The notes: generated by a model from the letters alone, not told the origin. Positions 45,969 to 54,729 are shown, numbered from the stretch's first letter. The stretch is 64,000 bases of DNA from JALNYB01 sp963676235 (GCA_963676235.1 OY781044.1:62001-126000), one strand, 5' to 3'. Program-made: numbers and translations.

Positions 45969-46678
45969 TAATAATTCCGGCCGTGGACGTACTTGATCAC
46001 AAAGTGGTGCAGTTGGTCGGCGGGGTGCAGGGCACTCAACAGATAGTCCTTCCCGACCCTCTGGATGTGGCGAACTCATGGGTGAAGAAGGGCGCAACTT
46101 ATATTCATCTGGTCGACCTCGACGGGGCATTCGGCAAGAGCAACAACATTCCTGTTTTCAAACAGATAATCAAAGAGTGCGGCGTACCTGTGGAGATCGG
46201 CGGCGGGATCCGTTCCGAGGAAACTGTGAAAGAACTGATCGATGCAGGTGCAGACAGGATCATCTTAGGCACCAAAGCAGTGAAAGAACCCGATTGGCTT
46301 GTATCGATGTCCAGGAAATATCCTGATAAGATCGTTCTCGGAATGGACACCAAAGGAAATAACATCACTATCAAAGGATGGCAGGAATCCGCAGATCTTA
46401 CCATCGATACCATGTTCAATATCATAAAAGACCTGCCTCTTGCTGGTGTCCTCAACACCAATGTGGATGTCGAGGGACAGACAAAGGGCATCGATGCCAA
46501 ACAAGCCAGAGATTTCATCTCCAGATGTCCATGCGATGTGATCGCATCCGGCGGCGTGACGTCTGAAGAAGATGCCCGGATTTTAAGCAAAGCAGGCGCC
46601 ATAGGTGCTGTAGTGGGGCTCGCTATCTACACTGATAAAATTAGACCATGGGACTGGAAAACACCCTGGAATGCATAA
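45965..46678 (+). CDS. hisA: ProFAR isomerase
   Basis: The (beta/alpha)8 isomerase of histidine synthesis. The two catalytic Asp lie in IIIPAVDVLDHKVVQL and LGMDTKGNNITIKGW, and phosphate-binding loops in EIGGGIRS and ASGGVTSEED are complete. The start is the ATG at 45965, overlapping the hisH stop as ATGA; the in-frame TTG two codons earlier is not needed. Closely related to HisF at 61.2 kb. Last gene of this operon. Confidence 0.95.
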   Translation: MIIIPAVDVLDHKVVQLVGGVQGTQQIVLPDPLDVANSWVKKGATYIHLVDLDGAFGKSNNIPVFKQIIKECGVPVEIGGGIRSEETVKELIDAGADRIILGTKAVKEPDWLVSMSRKYPDKIVLGMDTKGNNITIKGWQESADLTIDTMFNIIKDLPLAGVLNTNVDVEGQTKGIDAKQARDFISRCPCDVIASGGVTSEEDARILSKAGAIGAVVGLAIYTDKIRPWDWKTPWNA

Positions 46679-46716
46679 TATTTCAAACAGCAGCCTTATT
46701 TACTGAATAGCGACTT

Positions 46717-47055
46717 ATGATTACTATGGGAAAAATCACTTCGTTACTTAAAAAAGCAGCTATACAGAATGATGATGCTTTGATTGCCAAAACACTTTGG
46801 AAAGGCACCAAGAAGGTCGGCGCGGGTATTGCGGCCGTCACCGTTGCCGGAGTTGGAAAACTCACTAAAAAAGATGACGAACAGGAAACTGAAAAGACCA
46901 TCGAAACAGCAGAAGTCACCGATGTACCCCAGGATATCGAAGAGAAATCTGCGACTAAAGATATAACTGAAGAGAATGTGAATACTTCGACCGATAAAAA
47001 GGAAAAAGAAACTCCAACCTTCAATTATTCTCTCGACGATAGTCAGATAAAATGA
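46717..47055 (+). CDS. small charged protein of unknown function
   Basis: A 112-residue protein I do not recognise. The N-terminal ~50 residues are basic and amphipathic (KITSLLKKAAIQNDDALIAKTLWKGTKKVGAG), and the rest is very acidic and Glu/Thr/Lys-rich, probably unstructured. The start could be 46717 or the ATG at 46726 (MGKITSLL). CTTATTTA at about 46695-46702 is a possible TATA box. It may be a membrane-surface or nucleoid-associated protein; this is a guess from charge only. Confidence 0.55.
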   Translation: MITMGKITSLLKKAAIQNDDALIAKTLWKGTKKVGAGIAAVTVAGVGKLTKKDDEQETEKTIETAEVTDVPQDIEEKSATKDITEENVNTSTDKKEKETPTFNYSLDDSQIK

Positions 47056-47216
47056 TTTTAATTCTATAAAAAAAACCCTTTAATCTTCTTGATTGATTTT
47101 TAAATCTATTTGTTTTCAATAATGTTGTATTTCATTATTAGGCTGATGATTCATTTGATCACTAACAAACAAATTTATACATATAATGTGTATGATTGCT
47201 TAACGAGCGTGATTTT

Positions 47217-47849
47217 ATGTCCGATTCTGATGTTTTGAACCATATATATCAAGAATATGGCAAAAATGAGCCTATATTCGCCAAAGATATCACCATTATT
47301 GGAAGGTCTCCAAGCTACATCAGACAATCTTTGACGCGTCTTACCGAACAGAAAAAGATAACAAGATACTCTCAGGGGATATATTTCATCCCGAAAGAAT
47401 CGGTGTACGGAGAAAGATCTGCACTCAACTTCAACAAGGTCATAAAAAGAAAATACATCTCCGAGAAAAAAGAAGTCTATGGATTCTACGCAGGAACATA
47501 TTTCAAGAATTCCATAGGATTGACAGAAGAGGTCCCGTCCGTGATTGAGATAGTCACCAACAGGGAATCCACCAGAGGAAGGCTCGTGGATATCGGGGAT
47601 CGACAGGTTAGGATAAGATGCCCCGTCATTCCGATCAACAGAGACAACGCGAAGATGCTGCAGTTTCTGGATCTCATGAACAGGATGGGCAAAGAAGAAG
47701 CATCCTCTCTGAATAAGGATCCCGACCTCAAAAAATATCTTAAGAGATCGGAATTCAACGGATCGGATGTCCTCGAATACGCCGGACTTTACCCGGCGAA
47801 GACCTTGGCCAACATGTTCAAATGCAACACGTTCAAGTATTTCGATTGA
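47217..47849 (+). CDS. DUF6088-like protein (AbiEi antitoxin-type fold), no toxin partner
   Basis: A 210-residue protein with an N-terminal winged-helix (VLNHIYQEYGKNEPIFAKDI ... PSYIRQSLTRLTEQKKITRYSQGIYFIP) and a C-terminal domain with Tyr/Phe-rich strands (YGFYAGTYFKNSIGL), as in the DUF6088/AbiEi antitoxin-type families. In AbiE systems such a protein represses its own promoter and is followed by a nucleotidyltransferase toxin. Here no intact gene follows. ATG at 47217 is preferred over TTG at 47196. TATA-like AATTTATACATATAAT lies at about 47171-47186. Confidence 0.65.
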   Translation: MSDSDVLNHIYQEYGKNEPIFAKDITIIGRSPSYIRQSLTRLTEQKKITRYSQGIYFIPKESVYGERSALNFNKVIKRKYISEKKEVYGFYAGTYFKNSIGLTEEVPSVIEIVTNRESTRGRLVDIGDRQVRIRCPVIPINRDNAKMLQFLDLMNRMGKEEASSLNKDPDLKKYLKRSEFNGSDVLEYAGLYPAKTLANMFKCNTFKYFD

Positions 47850-48273
47850 ACTCGACCGGATCGAACGATTGCACATCGCGGTCATCCTGATGTCCGGAGA
47901 TGCGACAGAACCCCGACCCGATAGACTGGCATATGGTTTCAGAATACTAGATCCCGGACGCCTGACTTCCTGCCATTCTTACTATTGGATCTGCCCGATC
48001 GTTCCAGATGCTATGTGAATGTCAGGCCAGATGTCTGAGTCTATGCCGTCCTTCCGAGTACCGCTATCGTGATCCCCACATAGTTTGAAGTATTTACAAA
48101 AGCGAAGATCGTCGATGGCATTCATCCGTCGAAATATGGGATCTTCTGCAGATACGGTTCTATATTCAGAGAAATGAAGATGTCCGCATATGCAACGGAA
48201 AGCGATATCATCCATCGACATGGACCGCGCCTCTCGCTGCGGATCGCACATGTCAGGTAAGAAAAATGAAGAT
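47850..48273. other. gap with short broken reading frames
   Basis: About 420 nt of higher GC than other gaps. A plus-strand frame at about 48088-48258 reads VFTKAKIVDGIHPSKYGIFC and on to a stop, with an in-frame TAG just before it and no start. It may be the tail of a lost gene, perhaps a partner of the upstream AbiEi-like gene or a transposase, but I cannot identify it. Confidence 0.3.
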
Positions 48274-48291
48274 GAGGGTGCTCACGCCCTC
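48274..48291 (-). terminator. hairpin terminator of LRR paralogue 1
   Basis: GAGGGTG-CTCA-CGCCCTC (plus-strand view, one T-G pair) about 36 nt beyond the stop codon. The same hairpin type and flanks (GAAAAA...ATGA) follow the next two LRR genes. Confidence 0.55.
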
Positions 48292-48326
48292 GGTTTATTA
48301 TAGGTATTTGCAAACTTGCTCTGCGA

Positions 48327-49595
48327 TCAATCCTTCTTGAAGAACACCGTCAGTGCCGCTATCAGGCATATCATCGCCGCCACGACAGCCACGCCTACGG
48401 CGACATAGGAGCTGTCATCGGTGCTGTTGCCTGCTTCACCTGGAATGCTCGATTGCGAATATGCCGTTATGTTCACATACGAATCCGCCGTGATATCCGA
48501 CAGAATGTATCCCGAGGAATAATGGCTGAGCGTGCCGTTCGTCGCGGTCACCGGATTCAGGATGTAACCTTCTGAAACAGAGACGCTGAACGTCACCGAG
48601 CCGCCGCTGGATACCGTATCGGATGTGTACGACACCGTGTACCCGTATCCCGATGGGAACGACACTGTGTATGTTGACGACACTGGCGAGTTGCCTTGTC
48701 TGACCATGCTCTGATACGTGCCTTCGAACGTGTATCCGCAGAGATTCTCTACCGTCTGGGAAAGAACGGTGATCCCATCCTCGGCATAGAATGTTATGCC
48801 TCCGAAAGATGTAGAAACTGTGGGTCCGAACGTTGTGACCGATGAAGGGATCGTTATCGATGTTAACCCTAGACAATCGTAGAATGCATAATCGCCGATG
48901 GTCGTCACACTGTCTGGTATGGTCAGGGATGTGAGGCCTGAGCAATAACAAAATGCATTATCGCCGATGGATGTCACACTGTCCGGTATAATCAGGGATA
49001 TTAGTTCTGAACAGCCTAAAAATGCATCAGTACCGATGGATGTCACACTGTTCGGAATGATCAGAGAACCTGTGAGGTGTGAGCAATAACAGAATGTGTT
49101 ATCGCCGATAGTCGTCACGCTGTCTGGTATGATTAGAGATGTTAGGCCTGAGCAAAGATAAAATGCGCCAATACCAATGGATGTCACACTGTTGGGAATG
49201 CTCAGAGGACCTGTGAAGCCTGAACAGCCATCGAATGCACCATTACCGATGGATGTCACACTGTTGGGAATGATCAGAGGACCTGTGAAAAATGAACAAT
49301 CGTTGAACGCACCATTACCGATGGATGTCACAGTATAAGAAACACTGTTGTACGTAACACTCGAAGGTATCGTCAGAGTCGCTGTCGTTGTGATCGCCCC
49401 TGTCACCGACACCTTGTGATCGACTGCGGATGTGATCGTATAACGCAGATTTCCATCATCGAATGTCGTCAGTGTAGCTTCAGAATCGTTGCTGTCCTGA
49501 CATGCGACGAATACAGTCGATAAAGCTACCAGCATGACGACAGCGGCCGCCACGCACATGGTCATTCTCTTCTTTTCAAAAAAACCAGATTTCAT
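48327..49595 (-). CDS. BspA-type LRR surface protein, tandem paralogue 1
   Basis: A 422-residue surface protein: basic N-terminus MKSGFFEKKRMTMC and signal/TM helix (about 10-32), a beta-type lead domain (about 38-88), about eight LRR units of 23-24 residues (..SLIIPDSVTSIGDNAFCYCSGL), a capping segment (FYAEDGITVLSQTVENLCGYTF), a Gly/Ser module that ends SDITADSYVNI, and a C-terminal TM helix with FFKKD. The ATG at 49595 follows GAGGTT. Leader, N- and C-terminal coding regions and terminator are nearly identical to those of the genes at 49.9 and 52.0 kb. Confidence 0.9.
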   Translation of the reverse strand: MKSGFFEKKRMTMCVAAAVVMLVALSTVFVACQDSNDSEATLTTFDDGNLRYTITSAVDHKVSVTGAITTTATLTIPSSVTYNSVSYTVTSIGNGAFNDCSFFTGPLIIPNSVTSIGNGAFDGCSGFTGPLSIPNSVTSIGIGAFYLCSGLTSLIIPDSVTTIGDNTFCYCSHLTGSLIIPNSVTSIGTDAFLGCSELISLIIPDSVTSIGDNAFCYCSGLTSLTIPDSVTTIGDYAFYDCLGLTSITIPSSVTTFGPTVSTSFGGITFYAEDGITVLSQTVENLCGYTFEGTYQSMVRQGNSPVSSTYTVSFPSGYGYTVSYTSDTVSSGGSVTFSVSVSEGYILNPVTATNGTLSHYSSGYILSDITADSYVNITAYSQSSIPGEAGNSTDDSSYVAVGVAVVAAMICLIAALTVFFKKD

Positions 49596-49690
49596 GTGTA
49601 CAACCTCATAATATCAAAGCCCTGGATTCAGTAGTAGAACCAATAACGTATTCGGAGCGAAGTGATATGATATAATAATTCCCTTGAAAA
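49596..49690 (-). promoter_or_regulatory. conserved promoter-leader of LRR paralogue 1
   Basis: About 95 nt upstream of the ATG match the same region before the two other tandem LRR genes. On the minus strand it holds a TATA-like ATTATATCAT about 75 nt from the start, and TGAGGTT a few nt before ATG. The rest of the gap up to 49888 carries a second shared block (see terminator of paralogue 2). Confidence 0.6.
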
Positions 49691-49888
49691 GATTGATAAT
49701 GATGCATCAAAAAATCTAGTTCTTCAAGAATTGTATGGAAACAGTTGCATAAGCTCCTAGATCATGTTATATTACACGGTCCCGCAGGGATCCTTCGGAC
49801 CCTGCCAGACAGTACAATGATGTTTCCATGAAGAGCTCGCGCGATCGTCTCCACATGATCCATGAATAACCAGGAAAAACGAAAATGA

Positions 49889-49904
49889 AGGGGCTCATGC
49901 CCCT
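49889..49904 (-). terminator. hairpin terminator of LRR paralogue 2
   Basis: AGGGGC-TCAT-GCCCCT, a 6-bp stem, about 34 nt beyond the stop codon. The flanking ~70 nt (AAGAGCTCGCGCGATCG...) are shared with the region after paralogue 3. Confidence 0.6.
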
Positions 49905-49937
49905 GTTTATGATCGGTATCGCGAACGTGTTACACGA

Positions 49938-51239
49938 TCAATCCTTCTTGAAGAACACCGTCAGTGCCGCTATCAGGCATATCATCGCCGCCACGACAGC
50001 CACGCCTACGGCTGCATAGGAGCTGTCATCAGCGCTATTGCCTGCAGGTGTATCCGGGGTACTCGATTGCGAATATGCCGTTATGTTCACATACGAATCC
50101 GCCGTAATATCCGACAGCATGTATCCCGAGGAATAATGGCTGAGCATACCGTTCGTCGCGGTCACCGGATTCAGTATGTAACCTTCTGAAACAGAGACGC
50201 TGAACGTCACCGAACCGCCGCTGGATACCGTATCGGATGTGTACGACACCATGTACCCGTATCCCGATGAGAACGACACTGTGTATGTTGACGACACGGG
50301 CGAGATTGGAGATGGAGTATCTTGTCTGATCATGCTCTGATACGTGCCTTCGAACGTGTATCCGCAAAGGTTCTCTACCGTCTGAGAAAGAAGAGTGATC
50401 CCATCCTCGGCATAGAATTTTATGCCTTGGAAAGATGAGAAGAGTGCCAATCCAAGAGTTGTGACCGATGAGGGGATCGTTATCGATGTTAATCCTATAC
50501 AATTTTGGAATGCACGGTCACCTATGCTCGTCACGCTATCAGGTATGTTCAGACCTGTAAAACCTGAACACCTAGCGAATGCGTAATCGCCTATGGATGT
50601 AACACCATTCGGTATGGTCAGGGAACCCGTGAGACTTGAACAATCTGCGAATACGTAATCGCCTATGGATGTAACACCATTCGGTATGGTCAGGGAACCC
50701 ATGAGACTTGAACAATAATTGAATGCGAAATCGCCGATGGATGTCACGCTGTCTGGTATGGTCAAGGGACCCGTGAAGCCTGAACAACGATTGAATGCGT
50801 AATCACCGATGGTCGTCACGCTGTCTGGTATGGTCAAGGGACCCGTGAAGCCTGAACAAGACATGAACGCAATAGAACCAATGGTCGTCACGCTGTCTGG
50901 TATGGTCAAGGGACCCGTAAAACCTGCATAATTAAAGAATGCATCATTGCCGATGGATGTCACAGTATAAGAAACACTGTTGTGCGTAACACTCGAAGGT
51001 ATCGTCAGAGTCCCTGTCGTTACGAACGCCTGTGTCACCGCCCCTTTCACAGACACCTCGTGATTGACTGCGGATGTGATCGTATAACGCAGATTTCCAT
51101 CATCGAATGTCGTCAGTGTAGCTTCAGAATCATTGCTGTCCTGACATACGACGAATACAGTCGATAAAGCTACCAGCATGACGACAGCGGCCGCCACGCA
51201 CATGGTCATTCTCTTCTTTTCAAAAAAACCGGATTTCAT
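49938..51239 (-). CDS. BspA-type LRR surface protein, tandem paralogue 2
   Basis: A 433-residue protein with the same architecture as its neighbours: near-identical signal region, beta-type lead domain, about eight LRRs (units of 24 residues such as SIGDYAFARCSGFTG), cap (FYAEDGITLLSQTVENLCGY), SDITADSYVNI module and TM anchor with FFKKD. The ends match paralogue 1 almost base for base, while the LRR array differs in number and sequence, as expected if recombination swaps the middle. Confidence 0.9.
   Translation of the reverse strand: MKSGFFEKKRMTMCVAAAVVMLVALSTVFVVCQDSNDSEATLTTFDDGNLRYTITSAVNHEVSVKGAVTQAFVTTGTLTIPSSVTHNSVSYTVTSIGNDAFFNYAGFTGPLTIPDSVTTIGSIAFMSCSGFTGPLTIPDSVTTIGDYAFNRCSGFTGPLTIPDSVTSIGDFAFNYCSSLMGSLTIPNGVTSIGDYVFADCSSLTGSLTIPNGVTSIGDYAFARCSGFTGLNIPDSVTSIGDRAFQNCIGLTSITIPSSVTTLGLALFSSFQGIKFYAEDGITLLSQTVENLCGYTFEGTYQSMIRQDTPSPISPVSSTYTVSFSSGYGYMVSYTSDTVSSGGSVTFSVSVSEGYILNPVTATNGMLSHYSSGYMLSDITADSYVNITAYSQSSTPDTPAGNSADDSSYAAVGVAVVAAMICLIAALTVFFKKD
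50585..50944 (-). repeat. 72-bp tandem repeats in LRR paralogue 2
   Basis: Five successive units start at about 50585, 50657, 50729, 50801 and 50873, exactly 72 bp apart (24 codons). Adjacent units are nearly identical over stretches such as GGATGTAACACCATTCGG, which points to recent duplication. Confidence 0.75.
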
Positions 51240-51335
51240 GTGTATAACCTCAATGATATCAAAGCCCCGAATGCAGCGGCAGAACCACTAACGTATTCGG
51301 ACCGAAGTGGTATGATATAATGATTCCCTTGGAAA
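51240..51335 (-). promoter_or_regulatory. conserved promoter-leader of LRR paralogue 2
   Basis: Second copy of the family leader, about 95 nt, with ATCATTATATCATACC as TATA-like element and TGAGGTT before the ATG at 51239. Confidence 0.6.
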
Positions 51336-51431
51336 ATTAATAATAATGCATCAGAAAGATACTTTCCGATGACGATGGCCAGAAGATGATCTATATCAAA
51401 AACGATACTCCATACTAATCCGATATACAAG

Positions 51432-51821
51432 ATGGAGGAATCTTTGATACAATCGTACGATTGTCCTGATAGCTCGGCGGCTTCCGAGCATGTGAAGCGA
51501 TGGCTTTCGTGGGTGAACAGGAAGGAAGAAGCACCGATGAGAGCTATCGGCAGAACAGTATCCAGGCATTTCTACAGGATACTGTACTGGCACATCCATA
51601 ATATTAGCAACAGTTTCCTGGAAGGTCTGAACAGGATGATACAGACTACCAAGCGTATCGGCCGCGGATATCCAAACACTCAGAACTTCATGACGATGAA
51701 TTTCTTCAGGCACGGACGTCTGGATACTGATATCCGGACTTCTCGGTATTGGGTGCATCTTCTCCGAAACAGCACGAACTGTCGCATGATAAGACGAAGG
51801 AAGATCGATCCATCTGCCTGA
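51432..51821 (+). pseudogene. ISL3-family transposase fragment (C-terminal end)
   Basis: The 129-codon frame matches only the C-terminal end of ISL3-type (DDE_Tnp_ISL3) transposases: ISNSFLEGLNRMIQTTKRIG, then GYPNTQNFMTMNFFRHG, where the family has an Asn-x-x-x-Glu-Gly-x-Asn motif and R-G-Y-R-N. The catalytic N-terminal two thirds are missing, and the last ~30 codons do not fit the family. It lies between LRR paralogues 2 and 3 and is the scar of an insertion. No clear terminal inverted repeats were found. Confidence 0.7.
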
Positions 51822-51842
51822 CTCATAACTCACAATATCTTT

Positions 51843-51953
51843 CCGATCCGGCAGGGTCCGAAGGATTCCTGCGAGACCATACAATGATATTTCCATGAAG
51901 AGCTCGCGCGATCGTTTCCACATGATCAGTGAAGAACCAGGAAAAACTAAGAT
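51843..51953. repeat. duplicated downstream block (second copy of 49786-49888)
   Basis: The block with CAATGAT.TTTCCATGAAGAG and CTCGCGCGATCGT.TCCACAT matches the segment at about 49800-49870. Both copies lie just beyond an LRR gene end, so the tandem duplication included gene, leader and this tail. Confidence 0.6.
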
Positions 51954-51969
51954 GGGGGCTCACGCCCCC
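51954..51969 (-). terminator. hairpin terminator of LRR paralogue 3
   Basis: GGGGGC-TCAC-GCCCCC, a 6-bp stem, about 35 nt beyond the stop codon. Confidence 0.6.
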
Positions 51970-52003
51970 TGTTTATGATAGATATTGCAAACTTGCTCTG
52001 CGA

Positions 52004-52933
52004 TCAATCCATCTTGAAGAACACCATCAGTGCCGCTATCAGGCATATCATCGCCGCCACGACAGCCACGCCTACGGCTGCATAGGAGCTGTCATCGGTG
52101 CTGTTGTCTGCTTCACCGGGAATACTAGATTGCGAATATGCCGTTATGTTCACATACGAATCCGCCGTGATATCCGATAGCATGTATCCCGAGGAATAAT
52201 GGCTGAGCGTGCCGTTCGTCGCGGTCACCGGATTCAGTATGTAACCTTCTGAAACAGAGACGCTGAACGTCACCGAACCGCCGCTGGATACCGTATCGGA
52301 TGTGTACGACACCGTGTACCCGTATCCCGATGGGAACGACACTGTGTATGTTGACGACACTGGCGAAGGAGGAGGCGAGTTGCTTTGTCTGACCATGCTC
52401 CGATACGTGCCTTCGAACGTGTATCCACAGAGATTCTCTACCGTCGGGGAAAGAACGGTGATCCCATCCTCAGCATAGAATGTTAGGGTAAAGAAAGATG
52501 GAAAAATCATCGCAAGAGTTGTGACCGATGAGGGGATCGTTATCGACGTTAACCCTTCACACCCATAAACTACGAACTCGCCAATGGATGTCACAGTGTT
52601 CGGAATGGTCAGGGATGTAAGACCTATACAAAAAGAAAATGCATTATTGCCGATGGATGTCACATTATAAGAAACACTGTTGTACGTAACACTCGAAGGT
52701 ATCGTCAAAGTCCCTGACACTGTCCCTGTGATCGGCCCTATCACCGATACTTCGTGATCGACTGCGGATGTAATTGTATAACGCAGATTTCCATAATCGA
52801 ATGATATCGGTGCACCTTCAGAATCATTACTGTCCTGACATACGACGAATACAGTCGATAAAGATACCAGCATGACGACAGCGGCCACCACGCACATAGT
52901 CATTCTCTTCTTTTCAAAAAAACCAGATTTCAT
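52004..52933 (-). CDS. BspA-type LRR surface protein, tandem paralogue 3 (short array)
   Basis: A 309-residue version of the same protein with the LRR array reduced to about three units (NAFSFCIGLTSLTIPNTVTS, GEFVVYGCEGLTSITIP). Signal region, lead domain, cap, DSYVNI module and TM anchor are all kept and nearly identical to the two other copies; the tail reads FFKMD instead of FFKKD. It is in frame from start to stop, so it is a short functional form, probably derived by loss of repeats. Confidence 0.9.
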   Translation of the reverse strand: MKSGFFEKKRMTMCVVAAVVMLVSLSTVFVVCQDSNDSEGAPISFDYGNLRYTITSAVDHEVSVIGPITGTVSGTLTIPSSVTYNSVSYNVTSIGNNAFSFCIGLTSLTIPNTVTSIGEFVVYGCEGLTSITIPSSVTTLAMIFPSFFTLTFYAEDGITVLSPTVENLCGYTFEGTYRSMVRQSNSPPPSPVSSTYTVSFPSGYGYTVSYTSDTVSSGGSVTFSVSVSEGYILNPVTATNGTLSHYSSGYMLSDITADSYVNITAYSQSSIPGEADNSTDDSSYAAVGVAVVAAMICLIAALMVFFKMD

Positions 52934-53025
52934 GTGTATAACCTCAATGATATCAAAGCCCCGAATGCAGTGGTAGAACCACTAACGTATTCGGAGCGAA
53001 GTGGTATGATATAATGATTCCCTTG
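52934..53025 (-). promoter_or_regulatory. conserved promoter-leader of LRR paralogue 3
   Basis: Third copy of the leader. TATA-like CATTATATCA at about 53006-53016. This copy has AGTGGT (52969-52974), ACCACT (52978-52983) and AGTGGT (53000-53005), so the middle arm could pair with either neighbour; the other two copies do not keep all three. Confidence 0.55.
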
Positions 53026-53667
53026 AATGATGATTCTGTCATTAGAAGGGTCCTTTCTCCATCGATTTGAATCTAAATGCCGGAATTTTAAAACTGTTTC
53101 GTTTGATGATTAATATCATCTCATATAGCATATCATTATCCATCTTCACTGGCAATCGTGAACCTCCTTCACACTTGACAAGTAATTGTTTATGCCTACA
53201 AGGGAAGACTGATGAATTCCAACTGATCGACCTGATATTAACTTGGATACATCAATACTGAGAGCATTCCATATCATGCTCAAAACGAACATTTGTAAAT
53301 CGATGGACGAAAAAGTAAAAATAAAAACATAGTTCCTGCATAGCGGTACCGAAAGCTATATCAAATCATATCATTTCAAAATAGAGAACGAACGATTTCC
53401 ATGATGATGTATCTAAATCACGAATGCAACTGAAAATTTCCGGGTCCTCGCTTTGAATTATACCCAGATTTAAAAAAATTAAAGTGAAAATCGTATTTTT
53501 GATATTATAAATCTGTATTTTATGATATCTTTTGATTAACATATTACCTTCTATTTCGAATTTTCCATATCATAAATATTTCGTAAAATCAAATATCGGT
53601 TGAGCTGTTATTATATTTATTTTCCGAAAAATATATATCATATGCTATTCCATCCCACACTCTAATC
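53026..53667. other. intergenic region, no gene seen
   Basis: About 640 nt of mostly AT-rich DNA. A 64-codon frame (53067-53261) has no ribosome site and no family resemblance. The right end has TATA-like AAAATATATATCATA at about 53628-53642, the promoter of the next gene. Confidence 0.4.
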
Positions 53668-54696
53668 GTGGTGGTTAACATACGCTTAAATAACGATAAA
53701 AAAGGAATAGGAATGGTAACAATCGCAATAGTCATTGCGGTCGTCATCATAGTGATTGCGGCAGGTGCTGTAATGCTGATTAACAACAATAACAGTGATG
53801 CAAAGACATTTGCACCCGGAACAACGTTTTCTTACGATGTTAATGGAACATATACATATTCTGGATATGAATTCGTTTTAACAGGGACAATAGAGCACAA
53901 CTTGGTTTCACAGAATGATAAAGAATATTTCTTCAATGACAAAATGGTCGTTGATATGACGTATAATGCTGAAACAACTAATATAATCGACCAAGAAAAT
54001 GTTGATATGTTGAATAAAGTCAACATGGTTTCTTTAGATGCTGTGAAGATAGGTACGGCTGACATCAATACCATAGATGGAAAGAAAACAGTTGACGTGT
54101 GGCAGGAAACGGATGCTGATACTGGAGCCGTCGGAACAGATTACATAGGATCCGACAACAAGATCTTGTACAAAAGCACGATGCAAATGCAACTGGATGA
54201 ATCCGGCATCATAGAGATCACTTCTGTATTATCAGATTCAGAATTGAAATGGCAAACATCATACAAGGAGTCATCTTCAATAGGCACAACATACAATTAT
54301 AATGTCACCGGCGACATAACAAACCATTCTGATTCGAATATCACAGGATCGTGCACATACAAATGCGTTGGAGAAGGCTCAAATCAATATTGTTTCCAGG
54401 TCGACACTGAACTTGAAGTTACGATCGACGGACAATCAAATACTGAAACAGATACAAATTACACATTGAGCGATTACATAAGCGGACTTAACGAGTCAGC
54501 TGTGATGACAGGAACAATCGAAATGGAAACGATCGATGGAAAGTTAACATTGAATGTATGGGAAGACTTAAATGAAGATTCGACCGAGACATATTACGTA
54601 AGCCAAAATGGAGATGTAATATATTGGGGGTCCGCTTCAGTTTCTTCAGATACTTATGAGCTCAATATCGTGATGACACTAACATCCAGATCTTGA
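53668..54696 (+). CDS. membrane-anchored surface protein with internal duplication
   Basis: A 342-residue protein that I do not recognise. An N-terminal TM helix (about 15-37) is followed by Asn/Ser spacer and two repeats of about 145 residues: the first opens GTTFSYDVNGTYT and contains TIDGKKTVDVWQETDADTG, the second opens GTTYNYNVTGDIT and contains TIDGKLTLNVWEDLNEDS. Both are strand-rich and Asp/Thr/Ser-rich and should lie outside the cell. The start is GTG at 53668 or 53671. A hairpin follows the stop. Confidence 0.72.
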   Translation: MVVNIRLNNDKKGIGMVTIAIVIAVVIIVIAAGAVMLINNNNSDAKTFAPGTTFSYDVNGTYTYSGYEFVLTGTIEHNLVSQNDKEYFFNDKMVVDMTYNAETTNIIDQENVDMLNKVNMVSLDAVKIGTADINTIDGKKTVDVWQETDADTGAVGTDYIGSDNKILYKSTMQMQLDESGIIEITSVLSDSELKWQTSYKESSSIGTTYNYNVTGDITNHSDSNITGSCTYKCVGEGSNQYCFQVDTELEVTIDGQSNTETDTNYTLSDYISGLNESAVMTGTIEMETIDGKLTLNVWEDLNEDSTETYYVSQNGDVIYWGSASVSSDTYELNIVMTLTSRS

Positions 54697-54729
54697 TCCA
54701 AATAATATCGACAAATAATTTCATATTGA

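Noticed and set aside
53067..53261. 64-codon frame in the gap after the LRR cluster
   Set aside because: No ribosome site or homology visible; AT-rich chance frame.
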